Shown piece by piece: positions 31,064 through 42,900 of a DNA stretch of 64,000 nt (position 1 is the first letter of the stretch; every line of letters starts with the position of its first letter). The stretch comes from Phymatolithon calcareum. Its lineage: Eukaryota > Rhodophyta > Florideophyceae > Hapalidiales. The notes below the pieces were generated by a model, which saw only the letters and a list, made by a program, of their open reading frames with translations, did not search any database and was not told the origin of the DNA. Made by a program: the position numbers and the translations under genes. The stretch is taken from the NCBI GenBank assembly GCA_977006965.1, contig OZ345353.1, positions 2,728,001 to 2,792,000 on the forward strand, in the 5' to 3' direction.

Positions 31064-34000
31064 AGAATGATATGCGCGCGTGCGGGCTCAGATATCAATC
31101 TGATGCCTCCGGACCTTTATGTAACGTCAATGGAAACCGGGGTCCGAATTGAAACAAAGACGTTCCAAAATGAACGCAAATATGGATTGGCAGCAGCAAC
31201 CAATTCAGAGAAGGAACCTATCTATATCTCCTGCAATAAGGAGGTGAAGGCTACAACAGAACTCTTCATCCGCCATGCAAAAACGCTCACAATATGAGAA
31301 TTGGTGTGGCAGGTTGTAAATCAAGAGCTTAACGAGCCTCTACTTGGACGACCAATACTCGAAGCACTTGGACTGGACACAAAAGCCGTCCTGGAAGCAG
31401 CATGTGATCGATATGAAGGTGTTGTGCAAGCTGATGATCTCATCGATGAAAAGCAGTATCGTGAAGGATCTATTGCGAGAATCATGTCAGATGGAGTATA
31501 TAATTCCGACAAGGCCGCTTCTGATTACGATGACGGATCTGACAGTGATGAAGACTGGTTAGACTTGGATATTGATACCAAGAAGGAGATGGACGAAGCT
31601 CTGGCCAAAATGGTGACTAAAGCAGAGGAAGAAGGGCTGTCAATACCGGGACAGGAGACGTTAAGCGAGATGCTAGAAACGTATCGAAATGTTTTCCGAT
31701 TACGCCTTGGAAATGACCCGCATGCTAAGGTCGAGCCGAAGAAAGTCGTATTGAAGTCCGGCACCACACCAGTGATATGAAAGCAGAGGCGATACACAGC
31801 CGATCAACGCGATTTCATGTTCAAGTATATGTCCAAGCTACAGGAGTATGGGTTTATTGCGCCTAACTCAAACGCCACGTGGGCCGCAGCACCACTGTTG
31901 GTACCCAAAGCACCACCAGCAAATTATCGAATGACGTTCGATTTAGCCCCGGCGAATGCAAGAACTGTACCTGTGTCATGGCCAATGCCGAATATTGATG
32001 CAGAACTCATGGATTTCGCTGGGTGCAAGTTCTTTGCTACGATGGACTTTTGCAGCGGGTACTGGCAACTACCCCTGGAGGAAGAAGGTCAGAATGCGCA
32101 CAGTTTCCACACGCCATTTGGCATATTCAAGGCATTACGGATATTACAAGGTGCGATGAACAGCGGAGTGAATTTTCAATCCCGAGTCGAACCGTGCTTT
32201 GTGAGCCTGCGAGAATTTTTGAAGTCTTGGCTTGATGATTTTCTGTTTCACGCAAAAACAGAAGCAAGTCTTTTAAATGCATTGAAAGAATGTCTCAGGA
32301 TTTGTGAAGAGAGACAACTCACGCAATGAAATGAGAGTGAACTGACCAAGGACATAATGCAGCAAAAGCATGAGCCGTTGGCATTTCTTAGTTCATCTTT
32401 CAAGAGAGCACAAGAACGATGGAGGACATTCGAGAAGGAAGCCTATGACATTTTGAAGTGTTTCCAGAAGCTCGGCTACATGCTCGCAATGGAAGCAAAC
32501 ATCCACCTATACACTGATCATAGAAACCTGCTATTTGCATTTCATCCAATGGAAATGGTACCAACGATCGGCAGCTACGTGATCAGCAAAGTTCAAAGAT
32601 GGGCCGTTTACTTATCGGCGTTCTTGTACACAATTGATCATGTGGAAGGCGAGCAGAACGTTATGCCCGATATTATGTCACGGTGGCTGTCCGGGTACAG
32701 AAGCATTAAAGTCATGAGTCGCAGGGTTTCTGAAACATCGATGGAAAACGACATCGTGGAATCACCTTTTAGCGAAGATTTTGTGTGGCCAACAACACAA
32801 ATGATCATCGCGGAACAGAACAAACATGAAAAATCAAGGCCGGCAAAAGCGGTGAAGAAGGAAGGGGACCTGTACTATCTAAGCAAACAAGTTTGGATCC
32901 CAGATGAATCAATCGAACTCCAGCTTAAACTTCTGACTGCAGCACATTGCGGTGCTGGTGGACACAGAGGATTCGACTCAACAAGCAGCGTTTTGAAAGA
33001 GAAGTTTTGGTGGAGCTCAATTGTCAATGATTGCAAGGCGTTCGTGAAGAAGTGCATTCACTACATCACATCGAAAAGTGGTACAAAGATCCCACGCCCA
33101 CTTTCATCGGTATTACACGGAAGTGAGCCCAACGAAGTTATACATTTCGATTTTTTGTATATGGGTCCAAGTACTACCGGGCACAAATACCTTTTCGTTA
33201 TCAAGGACGATTTGTCGTTCTATGTATGGCTCTGTCCATCCGTCGCTGCAAATGCGGACACAGCAGCTGAAGAACTGGCACGGTGGATGCGCACATTTAC
33301 TGTTACGAACAACTGGGTATCCGACCAAGGATCTCATTTCAAGAACGTTGTGGTGGAAAGTCTCGCCGATATCCACAAAATTAGACACTCATTCACGGTA
33401 CCATACTCTCCGTGGGTGAAGGGAACCGTGGAAAGAGTAATGCGAACTGTGCTGGCTGCCTGCAACGCTCTTTTGTCCGAATTGAAACTCGCGCCTCAGG
33501 ATTGGACTGCGGTGACAGGCATGTTGATGACAATTATCAACGAATGTCCCCTCAAGAGGCTGAGTTCCAATACTGATGGAACATACAGAAGTCCGCTTCA
33601 AGTCATGACTGGTATCAAGCCAACGCGCACACAACTAGTCATTGACTCTGAGGCATATGATGGGAAGATGAGAAGCATTGAAAAGGCAAGAGCTATGCAA
33701 TTACTGGAGATTAACACAGTGCAGTCTTCAATTGAGAATATGCACAAAGACGTCGCGGAAAAAGTCATCAAGAATCGATTGAAGCAAATCAAGCAGCACA
33801 ACAAAAACGCGAACATCGTGAGTCACCAATTTCAATTCGGTGATTTTGTGGTTGTACGTGTTCCGGACGGCAAGAAGAAGAAGCACAAACTGCAGTTCAA
33901 ATGGATCGGTCCTAAGCGAGTGACTACAATTGTCAGCGAATTGGTATACGATGTGACAAGCATAGTGGATGGGAAAACGGATCGGGTCCATGCCAGCAGA

Positions 34001-34330
34001 ATGCAATTGTACCGTGCAGATGTTGACGGAAAAAAGCCAAGCAATGAGCTGACGAAACAAGCAGAACACTCTGAGACTAAGTACGAGATGATCGAAAAAC
34101 TCGTAGATAAAGGAGAAGCATCAGATGGAATCTTCATTCAAGTTCAGTGGTCAGGCTTGCCGGAAAAAAGCGATTGGACGTGGCAGAAGATCGAAAAACT
34201 TCATAAAGATGTACCGGACGAGCTCGCAGCATTTTTGTCCGACACGCGCAAGAAAAAGCTCGCGAAGAAGGCTAAGCAAGCATTGCGAATCAATGATAAA
34301 TACACTCTTCGAGTGTATGGGGCCCTGTAG
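31064..34330 (+). pseudogene. Gypsy Pol with chromodomain, three in-frame TGA codons
   Basis: One frame covers the region with TGA at 31295, 31778 and 32327. RT blocks include YRMTFDLAPANARTVP, KFFATMDFCSGYWQLPLEEE and, in the polymerase active site, SWLDDFLFHA. RNase H pieces (FLSSSFKRAQERWRTFEKEA and IHLYTDHRNLLF) follow almost directly, so the RT thumb and the first RNase H acidic block are missing. The integrase zinc region is HCGAGGHRG...CKAFVKKC, with core residues in IHFDFLYM, WVSDQGSHF and VKGTVERVM. A chromodomain-like end (YEMIEKLVDKGEASDG to KIEKLHKDVPDELAAFL) places it with chromoviruses. Its stop TAG overlaps the first bases of the 3' LTR. Confidence 0.9.
34300..34318. repeat. 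8-bp hairpin just before the gypsy 3' LTR
   Basis: ATACACTC-TTC-GAGTGTAT ends seven bases before the 3' LTR. No clear polypurine tract is visible in this position except GGGGCCC. Confidence 0.75.
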
Positions 34331-34674
34331 ACACGCAATATTGCAGGGGTGTAATGAACGACATTATCACCATCGACCTAGGAGCTCTATAACGACTCCT
34401 TGTGATCTATCCACCGACACTGACAACAAAGTATCGTGAACGACTCTTCCAAGAGGAACAAGCGGATTTATCACAGACGTGGACTAACACTCAACGTAAT
34501 ATTAGTCTAACGTCAGTTAGTGCCTCCCCTTTTTGCAGGGTGTGCAATCGCTCGCCCCCGCCCTATTTAAGCGGCGATTCTGATCGCATCTTAGACAGAG
34601 GCATCGCATCACAGAGGCATCACCCCTTTTCAAGATAAACTCCAACCCTTATCTTTTCACTCCCAGTGATTACA
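34326..34674 (+). repeat. 3' LTR of the gypsy element
   Basis: 349 bp, about nine differences from the 5' LTR, followed by TTGA. Confidence 0.9.
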
Positions 34675-34852
34675 TTGAGAAAGCTGTCTACAAAGCCGTC
34701 TCAATGGAACCCCGTTAGACCTGGTTTCCAGACATTTTGGTGTATAAAACGGCCGTGATACCCATCCAGACATATTGTCGTCGAGGTCTATGAATGGTTT
34801 TACGGTGACCAAAGTGCACTTTAGTTCCTCTACAGACACTTCTTCGTATCCA

Positions 34853-35170
34853 CTAGTGTCTTCTTTACTGGAATTTTCCCCCAATTGAGGGAATGGGATT
34901 CATATAATTTTGGCATACGAAAGTTCTCTATTATCGGGCTCTTAGTTAAGCTCATGCAGACTCAACCCAGTGAAGTGCAACAGCTGAATGTCGCGCCACT
35001 ATTTAACTTGCTACATGATGAACATATGGCGGTCGTTCTCTTTAAAGGAAATCGTCATCCCCATCGAAGTCTTCCTTTTCTTCTCTGCGGAAGTGAAGTG
35101 GGTTCTAAGACCGCTCTCCAAGGTAAATGTTCCATCTGAATTGACTGAATGTCGTCCTGTAGTACTGGTG
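34853..35170 (+). repeat. MITE-like dispersed repeat, copy 1
   Basis: It begins near GGAATTTTCCCCCAATTGAG and runs through GAAGTCTTCC, GTGGGTTCTAAGACCGC and TGAATTGACTGAATG to GTAGTACTGGTGTTAA. The same blocks occur in the same order, reverse-complemented, at 44190-44556, and the first block alone at 51005-51080. There is no coding capacity. The GTGGGTTC...CCGC block resembles an RNA polymerase III B box, so a SINE is an alternative to a MITE. Confidence 0.55.
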
Positions 35171-35229
35171 TTAAATGAGTAACCTCTAGACCGCTCGTGA
35201 CATTGAAATGGAGTGTATCCGTTTGCGCA

Positions 35230-36490
35230 CTTTGGGACATATGCCCAGAACCGCCATGGTAGAATGCGAGTTCTGTGCCGACTAGAACCACCAGACATGA
35301 GGAGAAGACACAAAGCAGAAAGGTTCCCTGCGAGTCTAGTGAGACAAGAAGCGCCTCGATGAGGCAGATGAGTATTTTGGGAGAGATGAAGACATTAAGG
35401 AGACAACCAAGGAGATAGAGTGCCTTAAGAAATATGAAGATCTGCAGCAAGCTCTCGATAAAGCGGAGGAGGGGTCAGTCTCAAAGAAAGGGCGACGAAA
35501 AGAAATAATTGAGTTATGGGCAAAGGAAGAAGAGGGAAGATCGCTCGAGATACCAACTGATTCGAACACTCTTCCGGTGGTTCTCCGCGTAAGAGAAAGG
35601 TCGACACGGTTGCGATGCCTGCAACTGATATTCAACAGAGCACCTCTTTGGAGAAAATCAGTACGATATGCATACTTTGGTGTCACAGCCGTGATTGAGC
35701 TGGTCGCGCTCCAACGCATTCTATTTTCATCCAAGATTAGTCCCGAAATTGAATATTAATGTAGACGACTCACTAGAGCACTTGTTAAAAGACTGCTTTA
35801 ACAGGAAGCAGGCGCACTGGCTGGAGCAACGCAGAAGCCTTAGTGAAACCCATGAGAGGATACGTTGCGCAGAGCAAACAGCCGAGGAGCGAGCACGGCG
35901 GCGGAAGTGGAGAAGACGTGCAGCACCGAGCAAGAAGTCGGTTTCCAGAGAATACCTAAAATACCAGCGGTATGCCGCTGCCGGCAGAGCGTCTATAGAG
36001 ACGATGTCAACGCCCTTAATCAATAGGGACTTACGCGAGTACCGCGCCACGTGCCAGGCGCGGTTACGACATGCTATCGGATCAGCTGTCAAACGAGCTC
36101 GGTGCTCTGATCACCGAGCTGCAAAATGTGGCGCAATGAACACATAATGACGCCTCGCTACCGGGGGTCGTCTCAGGCGAACAGTACAGGAGTTCTGCAA
36201 TTTAGATGGGATATCTGAGATCCTAAGTTTTTCCGCCCGCCCCTCTGGTGGTGCGTTTTCGTAAGCTACACAAAGGAAGGTAGCAACTGAGGAAGCCTTG
36301 CCCATATATTCGGAAGTCTGTGGGGCTTTTAAATAAACTTTGCTCAAAAAAAATTGTTGGGATAGAAATACGAATCAAGGATACACTGAATAGTCAAACT
36401 ACGTTAGCTTGAAAATCGTGCAAAAGCGGCCCTGTTACTCTTGAAGAGAGGCTTTGGGAGCTTTTAAAATAAATCAACACATATCCCCTT
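35230..36490 (+). pseudogene. LINE (non-LTR retrotransposon) 3' fragments, composite
   Basis: 35230-35760 matches the C-terminal part of the LINE ORF at 49366-50213, for example TRLRCLQLIFNRAPLWRKSV against TRFRCLRLTFNRAPLWRKSV. From about 35765 another LINE end follows, containing EHLLKDCFNRKQAHW and ending near 36345 in the tail TGGGGCTTTTAAATAAACTT. A third piece, 36360-36490, ends in the first family's tail (GAGGCTTTGGGAGCTTTTAA). Stops interrupt the frames. The sequence appears to be adjacent or nested insertions of two related LINE families. Confidence 0.65.
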
Positions 36491-36859
36491 CAATTCGGGT
36501 TCCATGCGTTTGGGCTGGCTCTTTTCTGCGAGGCCCCTAACAATCTTGTACAGCGGCGCGTAGATTCGAATGGCACTGGAGGATTCCGACGGTTGTGTCA
36601 TCTACGAAGTACTACTGCCCCATTCACATGCAAGTCCTCAACTATAATTCCTCAGAGATTTCCTTTAAACTAACCAACCTTCCAATCTGCAATCGTAGGG
36701 AACTCCATTTGGTTTTCGACACAGGGGCTTCTGCGCAGATTGAAGAACAGAGTTCTGCCTGCCGCTCGTCATTGGACGATTCCACCCGAAGCAACTGCCG
36801 TGGTTCCACGATTCGCGAGTTCTCGTGGACGACCAGAGCAATGTTGGACGGCTGGGCCC

Positions 36860-38328
36860 CATCTTAGCGAACCACCAGATGAAGCCCATCCATATCCGCT
36901 CGAAAGTCCCGAGACCAAGCCGTTGCGCCTCATACTTGAAATGATGCCTCGACAAACCAGCGGAATGCCTCCCATACCTACACTCACGTTACTTGTGATT
37001 CGGTTGTGGTAGTATGGGATGTTCTTCACTACCGCATCCACAAGTTTATCATTGCGCGCGAACACATACCGAACAAAATGGACGACAGAATCCAGAGCGA
37101 TCACCTTGATTTCCGCACGTGGATCGCCCGCGGAAAGCCGCTGTAGGATGTCCTCAGCAAGCGGAATATCAAGATCGATGCCTTGACGCCGTAGACCAGT
37201 GCTCACTTCTGAGTAGCTACTCTCCAGCCGCTTTCCATGCGTCCCATACATTGTTTGCTTCCTCAGTATGCTCCGATCGTACACTCTCTCGGCCAACACG
37301 GCAAACGAAAAAGTTGAGCATAAGTGCCACTTTCCGCTCCTCAATAGTACGATTAGGAGGGCGCTATTCGACGTAGGCCATTTTTTCAATCAATTGATAT
37401 AGTATGAAAATATCCAGAACAGGCTCGCCAAGGCTTGTTTTCCATAACTCCAAAGTTCTCCACAATTGACCAGTCATTTCCACAATGTGATTTTTGGGTA
37501 CCTTTTCGACAAAGGAGTCGACATAAGCGGCGAATGGAACCTCGCTTGTGCTTTCGTCGTCCTTAATTATGTCCAATGGACCCATTGCAGTGCTCACCCG
37601 CAGGTAAGCTTGCTTACCGTCCATGTCCATACGAACAGGCTGCAGCAGTTGCTCTTGCTGCAAGTCGATAGTGTAGTCAATTGTATCACTGCGAATCCCT
37701 GGTTTGCGGACCGTCATGGAGCGCGCTGCTCTTCCGAATGAACTTTCACGCGCTCGTACCGGGGTCTCCGGTGTACTTCCTGTGGCCAAGAAGGCGATAG
37801 CGGTGGCGATCTGCACCGCGAGCGCCTGCCAAGCCCTGTTTAGACCTGCCAGAATCGCTTCCAGAATGCAAGGTATCCAAGTAAGCACAAGCAGAAAAGC
37901 TGGATTGCGGCGGAAACACTGCATCACATAGCTGTCTGTGGAAATTGCTTCTTGTACCTGTCCTGTCTGGGGAACTAGCACCCACAGGAAGCCATGTAGA
38001 GGAACAGAGCGTGCAGCCATGAATGCGAGCGTTCCACTTAAGCTTCTGGTTCTTACCGAAAACATTGCGTACACGAGAAGGCACACGAGCACAGCTAGGT
38101 AGAGCACGAGAGGAACCACTGTGTATTTCCATTGCGGCGTTGACGAATGAAAAGAGAGGGGATATTTGATGATTTTATATTGAGAGCTCCCAAAGCCTCA
38201 CCTTGGAGTAACAGAAAAGAGAGGGGGACGCGTTTTGTCAGCTGCCATGCAACGATCGTGCTCATTCCGGCTGTCGCGGATGCAACCACCGATATAGCTT
38301 GCGGCCAAAAGTCGGTAGACCTCTCCAT
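36860..38328 (-). pseudogene. Multi-pass membrane protein family, copy C (truncated, with LINE insertion)
   Basis: The start matches copies A and B (MERSTDFWPQAISVVAS, ATG at 38328). A 52-bp LINE tail plus its 13-bp duplication interrupts the frame at 38149-38226. The frame resumes at 38119 and continues through the hydrophobic pair (FLLVLTWIPCILEAILAGL) to a TAG at 37366-37364, where copy B has TAC. The C-terminal part continues in another frame to about 36860, where similarity to A and B stops, about 40 codons short. No function is recognised. All three copies in this window are broken. Confidence 0.7.
38162..38213 (-). mobile_element. 52-bp 5'-truncated LINE tail inside copy C, 13-bp TSD
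   Basis: The insert ends in the LINE tail seen at 49296-49340 (GAGAGCTCCCAAAGCCTCAC in plus orientation). GAAAAGAGAGGGG flanks it exactly at 38149-38161 and 38214-38226. Copies A and B lack the insert and carry one copy of the target. Confidence 0.9.
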
Positions 38329-38379
38329 CACGAGCCGACTCCCAGATCGTTACGGTTTTGCCTTATTTCGCCGGATTCT

Positions 38380-39060
38380 AATATGTGCTTGGACATAGGA
38401 TTATTAATTCAGTCCGAACTAATACACCTGAATCGAATTTGTAAGTGCTGCTGTGGAAACTAGGACAGGGTTTAATATCGGCCAATTGATAGGTATTCCT
38501 CTTCTCAATGAATGTGTGCAGCCGGCACTGATGTGCAGTTGCTGTATGCACACTGCAGGCATCAAAAGTTCATGAATTAGTGTCTATTCCACTGTGGAGC
38601 GTTTAGAAGATTGAAGACATATTTGAGGCACTATGCGAAGCACAGTGAATGGTGTGAGCATCAGGGATTGTCTCCAAAGATGGAACATTCATTTGGAGCT
38701 CTTGTGGCCACGTTTTGTCCTTCGGGATAATATTTTTTAACATATTTCGGATGACTGGATCGATATTGGATTGGCTCATGCCGAAGCTGTTCAGATGATG
38801 CACCTGTCATGGCTCAAACCAGTGCGAAACAGAATTTATTGATCGCTCTGTTGTGACGTAGACATCTGGGTCTAAGGGATTGGCCCTCTTGATCAAGAAG
38901 GACGTGTGCGAAGGGACAATTGGGGTCTTATGGAGGAGATCATGACTGAACGAGTGAACGATATCATCATGTGATGATCACACTTTATACCTCTCATCTC
39001 GTTATGCTTCCTTATCGAGACTTCTTTTGCACACCGGATTGGAACCGTTTTTATATCTGA
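38380..39060. repeat. Dispersed repeat shared with 7690-8998
   Basis: The shorter relative of the 7.7-9.0 kb repeat, with the shared words listed there. It lies just upstream of copy C. No coding frame is recognised in 38330-39236. Confidence 0.6.
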
Positions 39061-39109
39061 AAAACCTATACCCGCATCTTATTTCTTTTTAAGACGCATC
39101 ATACACAAA

Positions 39110-39203
39110 ATGCGGTTTTATAACCTAGTTTGGGCTAAAGCACAGCAGTAGAGCATGCCATATCTAGTCGTGGCCCAAATTGAACTGCAATGTGTTGTAT
39201 GAG
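39110..39203. repeat. Dispersed repeat shared with 40295-40352 and 44583-44635
   Basis: TACCTAGTTTGGGCTAAA-type sequence (here AACCTAGTTTGGGCTAAAGC) recurs at 40312, and TGTGTTGTATGAG with CAAGCTAGC recurs at 44597-44634. The LINE fragment at 39237 follows. Confidence 0.5.
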
Positions 39204-39236
39204 CTCAGTGAAACTTTTCAAGCTAGCAGGCGAGTC

Positions 39237-39955
39237 GGCAGAGGGCTTATTCTACAAGAATGTTTCTGAAAGTATGCCGAACACCGCCGGGACAGAATGC
39301 GAGTTCTGTGCCGACTGGGACCACCAAAGATGAGGAGACGTCATCAAGCAGAAAGATTTGAATTAAGCCTGGTAAGACAAAAAAAGCGCCTTGAAGAAAC
39401 AGAAGAGTAATTTGGAAGAGATGAGGACGTAAAGGAAGCATTAAAGGATTTTGAATATCTCAAGATGTATGAAGACTTGCGAAAAGCGCTTCAGAAAACC
39501 TAGGAGGGATCTGTCACGAAGAAGAGGAGGAGAGAGGAAACAATTAAGGTATGGGAAAAAGAAGAAGAAGGCAGATCAATGAAGATTCCTATTGAAGGCA
39601 AGCTACCAGGGATCCTTTACATAGGAGAAAGAACAACACGTTTCAGGTGCCTAAGGTTGACATTCAACCGAGCACTCCTTTGGAGGAGATCAGTGTTGTG
39701 TGCTTAGTGTGGGATTACCGCGGTGATCGAACTAGTCGCCTTACAACGTACTCTAGCGTCGTTGAAGATGAGTACAGAAATTGAGTTTGAGTGCAAGAGA
39801 CTCACAGGAGCTCTTGTTAGGAGAGAATTACGAATCAAGAACGTTTTGAGTAGCCAGACGACTTTAGCTTAGAGATTATCACAAGATCTGCCTCGTTACT
39901 CCAAGGTGAGGCTTTAGGAGCTTTCAAAATAAAATCATCAAATATCCCCTCTTCC
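39237..39955 (+). pseudogene. LINE ORF2 C-terminal fragment with 3' tail
   Basis: It parallels the minus-strand LINE at 49296-50213 along its length, from TATTCTACAAGAATGTTTCTG to the tail GAGCTTTCAAAATAAAATCA. Translated pieces such as GLFYKNVSESMPNTAG and KIPIEGKLPGILYIGERTTR match the ORF there. Several stops and frame changes show it is dead. It is 5'-truncated. Confidence 0.8.
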
Positions 39956-42900
39956 GTTTTAGGGCGTACTCTACCAATAGTCTACCGTCTTTATAAAGCA
40001 CGCCCACTGCAGCGAAGATTAAAGTGATCAACAGTCTCTTTTCTTCCACTTGGACAGGTCTTGCACAAGGAATCGTAGTCCACCGATTCGTCTGCTACTC
40101 TCAACTCACAACGCTCCCGCTTTAAGCAAGTCGTCTGCGTAGCGTAAGCCAAGATAACAAATGTACAAGACGTACTCGTACCGACTCGGGAAGGACTCTT
40201 AGATTTTACTTACATTTTCTCTCCCGGCTTACGGTACACATCTCCTTAAATTTCCTCTGCCCGCATCTTGTCTCTGTTGAAAACGTATAATGGCTCAGAA
40301 TGTGGCTTTATTACCTAGTTTGGGCTAAACCACAGAAGGAGAGCATCCCTTATCACTGGAGGAGAATTGCAGGTTTTCGTTACACTGCAGTGGACGCACT
40401 GGCCACTCGGCTGTTTTCGAGCGTTTTCTTTTCTCGTTCTTCCTTGCATTTCTCACATTTTGTTGCTCTATTTTTCTATGTTGTGTGTGTGCGTGGCTTG
40501 TTATAATTTTTTTTGCAAAAGCAGTTAGTAATCATTGCCAGTATCAGCACACGAGGAGCAGTATGCCCTGATTCCAACGATAGTAAAATGTAAGGAATTG
40601 ATTCCACTAAGAAGTAACTGAGTGTTGACCCTCTCCTTCTCTTAGCGAAATACGTCGACTATCTCGTGACCGAAGGAAGGAATACGGAATGGCTCGAGTT
40701 TACGCGCGGTAGCTTCGGCAGTGAGTTCGAGCTGAGAAATGAATATCAATTGCACAGAGGTGAGGCGAACCCCTCAGGATGTGATGGTGCCAATACAAAG
40801 CTACGTTCGAGATGTTGATTCAATGAAAACGCCCACACAATGACGCAAAAGAGCCGAACGCACCATTCTCTCGGTTGGAGGGACGCCGTTTGAATTCAGT
40901 CTCTGGAAAGATGCGCTACTTGGCAGTTGCTGTCAAGCCGTGCGCGGCTTTCGCCTCGAGTCTCATGCAGAAGCAAATCGCAAAGATGAGGGTAGAGAGG
41001 GTGAAACGCGTGAATGTGCTTCTATGCTCAAAAAGTATCCTGTTATGTCGTACCTAATACCGTCTATGGAAGAGCAAGCGAAAGCGCAAATTACCATGTG
41101 ACGGACGATGAAGAAGATAGCACGAGACGTATGCACCGTGGGCATTTCGTTTGGCGCTAAAGAATGAAATATCTGTCACACCATCTCTTGGCAATCTCGA
41201 AAGTAACGGAGAGTTGCTATCTCGTCTCACGAAGCTGAAAATTTTGCTACAATAACTGCTGTGGGCTGCACGCGTGCTCTCCGAGATTCTTAAGATGCGC
41301 TGCTAAAGAAGTATATCTGCTTAAATTTGGAGGACTCAAAGGGTTTGCACCGCTGCCTATCTACGCATATATGCCGCGTAATCGTGGCATGATAGTTGAT
41401 GTACATCGCTTGCGCTCTGAGTACGAGCGAGGAGACATTGACGAAATCGTCTGGAACCCTGTGAACTCATTAACGAAGTAACACTCAGGAGAGACCTCAT
41501 AGTTTCTGGAGAAGATTCTTCTGGTCGGACGCATGCCGGTCGCTGTTCCAACCTCCACGAATGTGACCGCGTCCTTCTGGAAGAACCTTAAAAATCATGC
41601 TGAACACCAAGAATACCGATCGCGCTTGAAGGCGAAGATGTGGAACGTCTGCAATGCGCCACATCTAATGTGACACGTTTTGCGTCCGAAGCGGGTCGCG
41701 ACTTGTAGTATTGTGCACTTTCGCCACCTATGGGATTCTTCGGCCGTCTGGCCCAATGGTCTATTAGGGACCACACTAGTAATTGGTTTATGACACGTCG
41801 TAGATTATTCTGGACATAGCTTTACATTAGTCGCTTTTCGTCTGACACTGTCAGCGGAGAGACGAATACTTAAGCCAGTCGCCCGCAAGCTATGATAAGC
41901 GAGAAGAAACTTCCGGCTTAGCTTGGCTTCGCACAGAAGGTCTTCGGGGGCACTGCTGTGACTTCTGCAAACATTAACCGACTAGGTCTTCCACCTGAGC
42001 TGGGCACTTCGCGGCAAAGAATGTGTCCTCCGACTTTGCCCACGTCACTGGCTGAAGCGCCGTACCTACCGCTCCGGTCTTCGCCCGGTGAGTGACTCCC
42101 ATTCCACCTCGCGTTCCACGCCGCTCATCCCTCACTCGCTGGAGAAACAGGCAGTCAAACCCTCGTGTTTAACACGCTCTGCCGCCACACGTCGTGTGGG
42201 AAGTGCGATTGCTTGGAGCTCTAATCGCATCACACTTCAATATCTTATCTCGGTACACATGTACATGTGTCAAGATGCTGTACAAGATCTCTGAAAACTC
42301 GGAGATATCAATATTGGCGAGGACACGTGTAAAATATGATTGGAGTATGATATTGATACTCCCAGATTCAGCATCAAAAATGATGAAATTTAGCATAGAA
42401 CAAGTGTCAGGCGATATGACAAGATTATAATAGACAATTACTAGGGTAATTACAATAGTTAGGTTCACCGTCGTCAAAGTGCTATTATAGCACATCTGAT
42501 CAAGTTCGGACCCGATCTCAGGTCTATAGAACCAGGATTTGAGGTCGTCCTAGTGAGTAAACCAGGGAACAACTCTCAACCATCTCAAAAAAACTTCTGA
42601 ACAAACCTTCCCATAGCCTCCAGCAACATGTTATGGGCCCAGCCAGCGCATAACAACCACGGCTCTTCATCATTGTCATCCTCCTCGTGGACAATCTTCG
42701 CCCTCATCGTCATCTTGATCCGTCATTATCACAACTCTTCTGATTCAGGTTTCGGCTCTCACGCTCCTTGTAGATATCCCTCCAGGCTCGTTACCGTGCT
42801 TGTGGTACGATCAAACTCATGTTTGATCAAGTCTTCTCAAGAATCGGAAGTGCTGTGCCGCAAGAAAAAGACGCTCGTTCACGGGTCGACACAGCCCAAC

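Larger units (their letters stand above)
29678..34674 (+). mobile_element. Gypsy chromovirus-like LTR retrotransposon, decayed
   Basis: LTRs of 349 bp at 29678-30026 and 34326-34674 start TGTAGACACGC and end GATTACA. I count about nine differences between them. TTGA flanks both sides (29674-29677 and 34675-34678). Gag, RT, RNase H, integrase and a C-terminal chromodomain follow in gypsy order. Gag is frameshifted, Pol has three in-frame TGA codons, and the region joining RT to RNase H is shortened. LTR divergence and coding damage make it older than the neighbouring copia-1. Confidence 0.9.

Noticed and set aside
31064-34330. TGA read as an amino acid (code change)
   Set aside because: eS1 and the 739-residue ORF both end in TGA at the expected place, and the membrane-gene copies are broken by TAG and TAA as well, so TGA is a normal stop.
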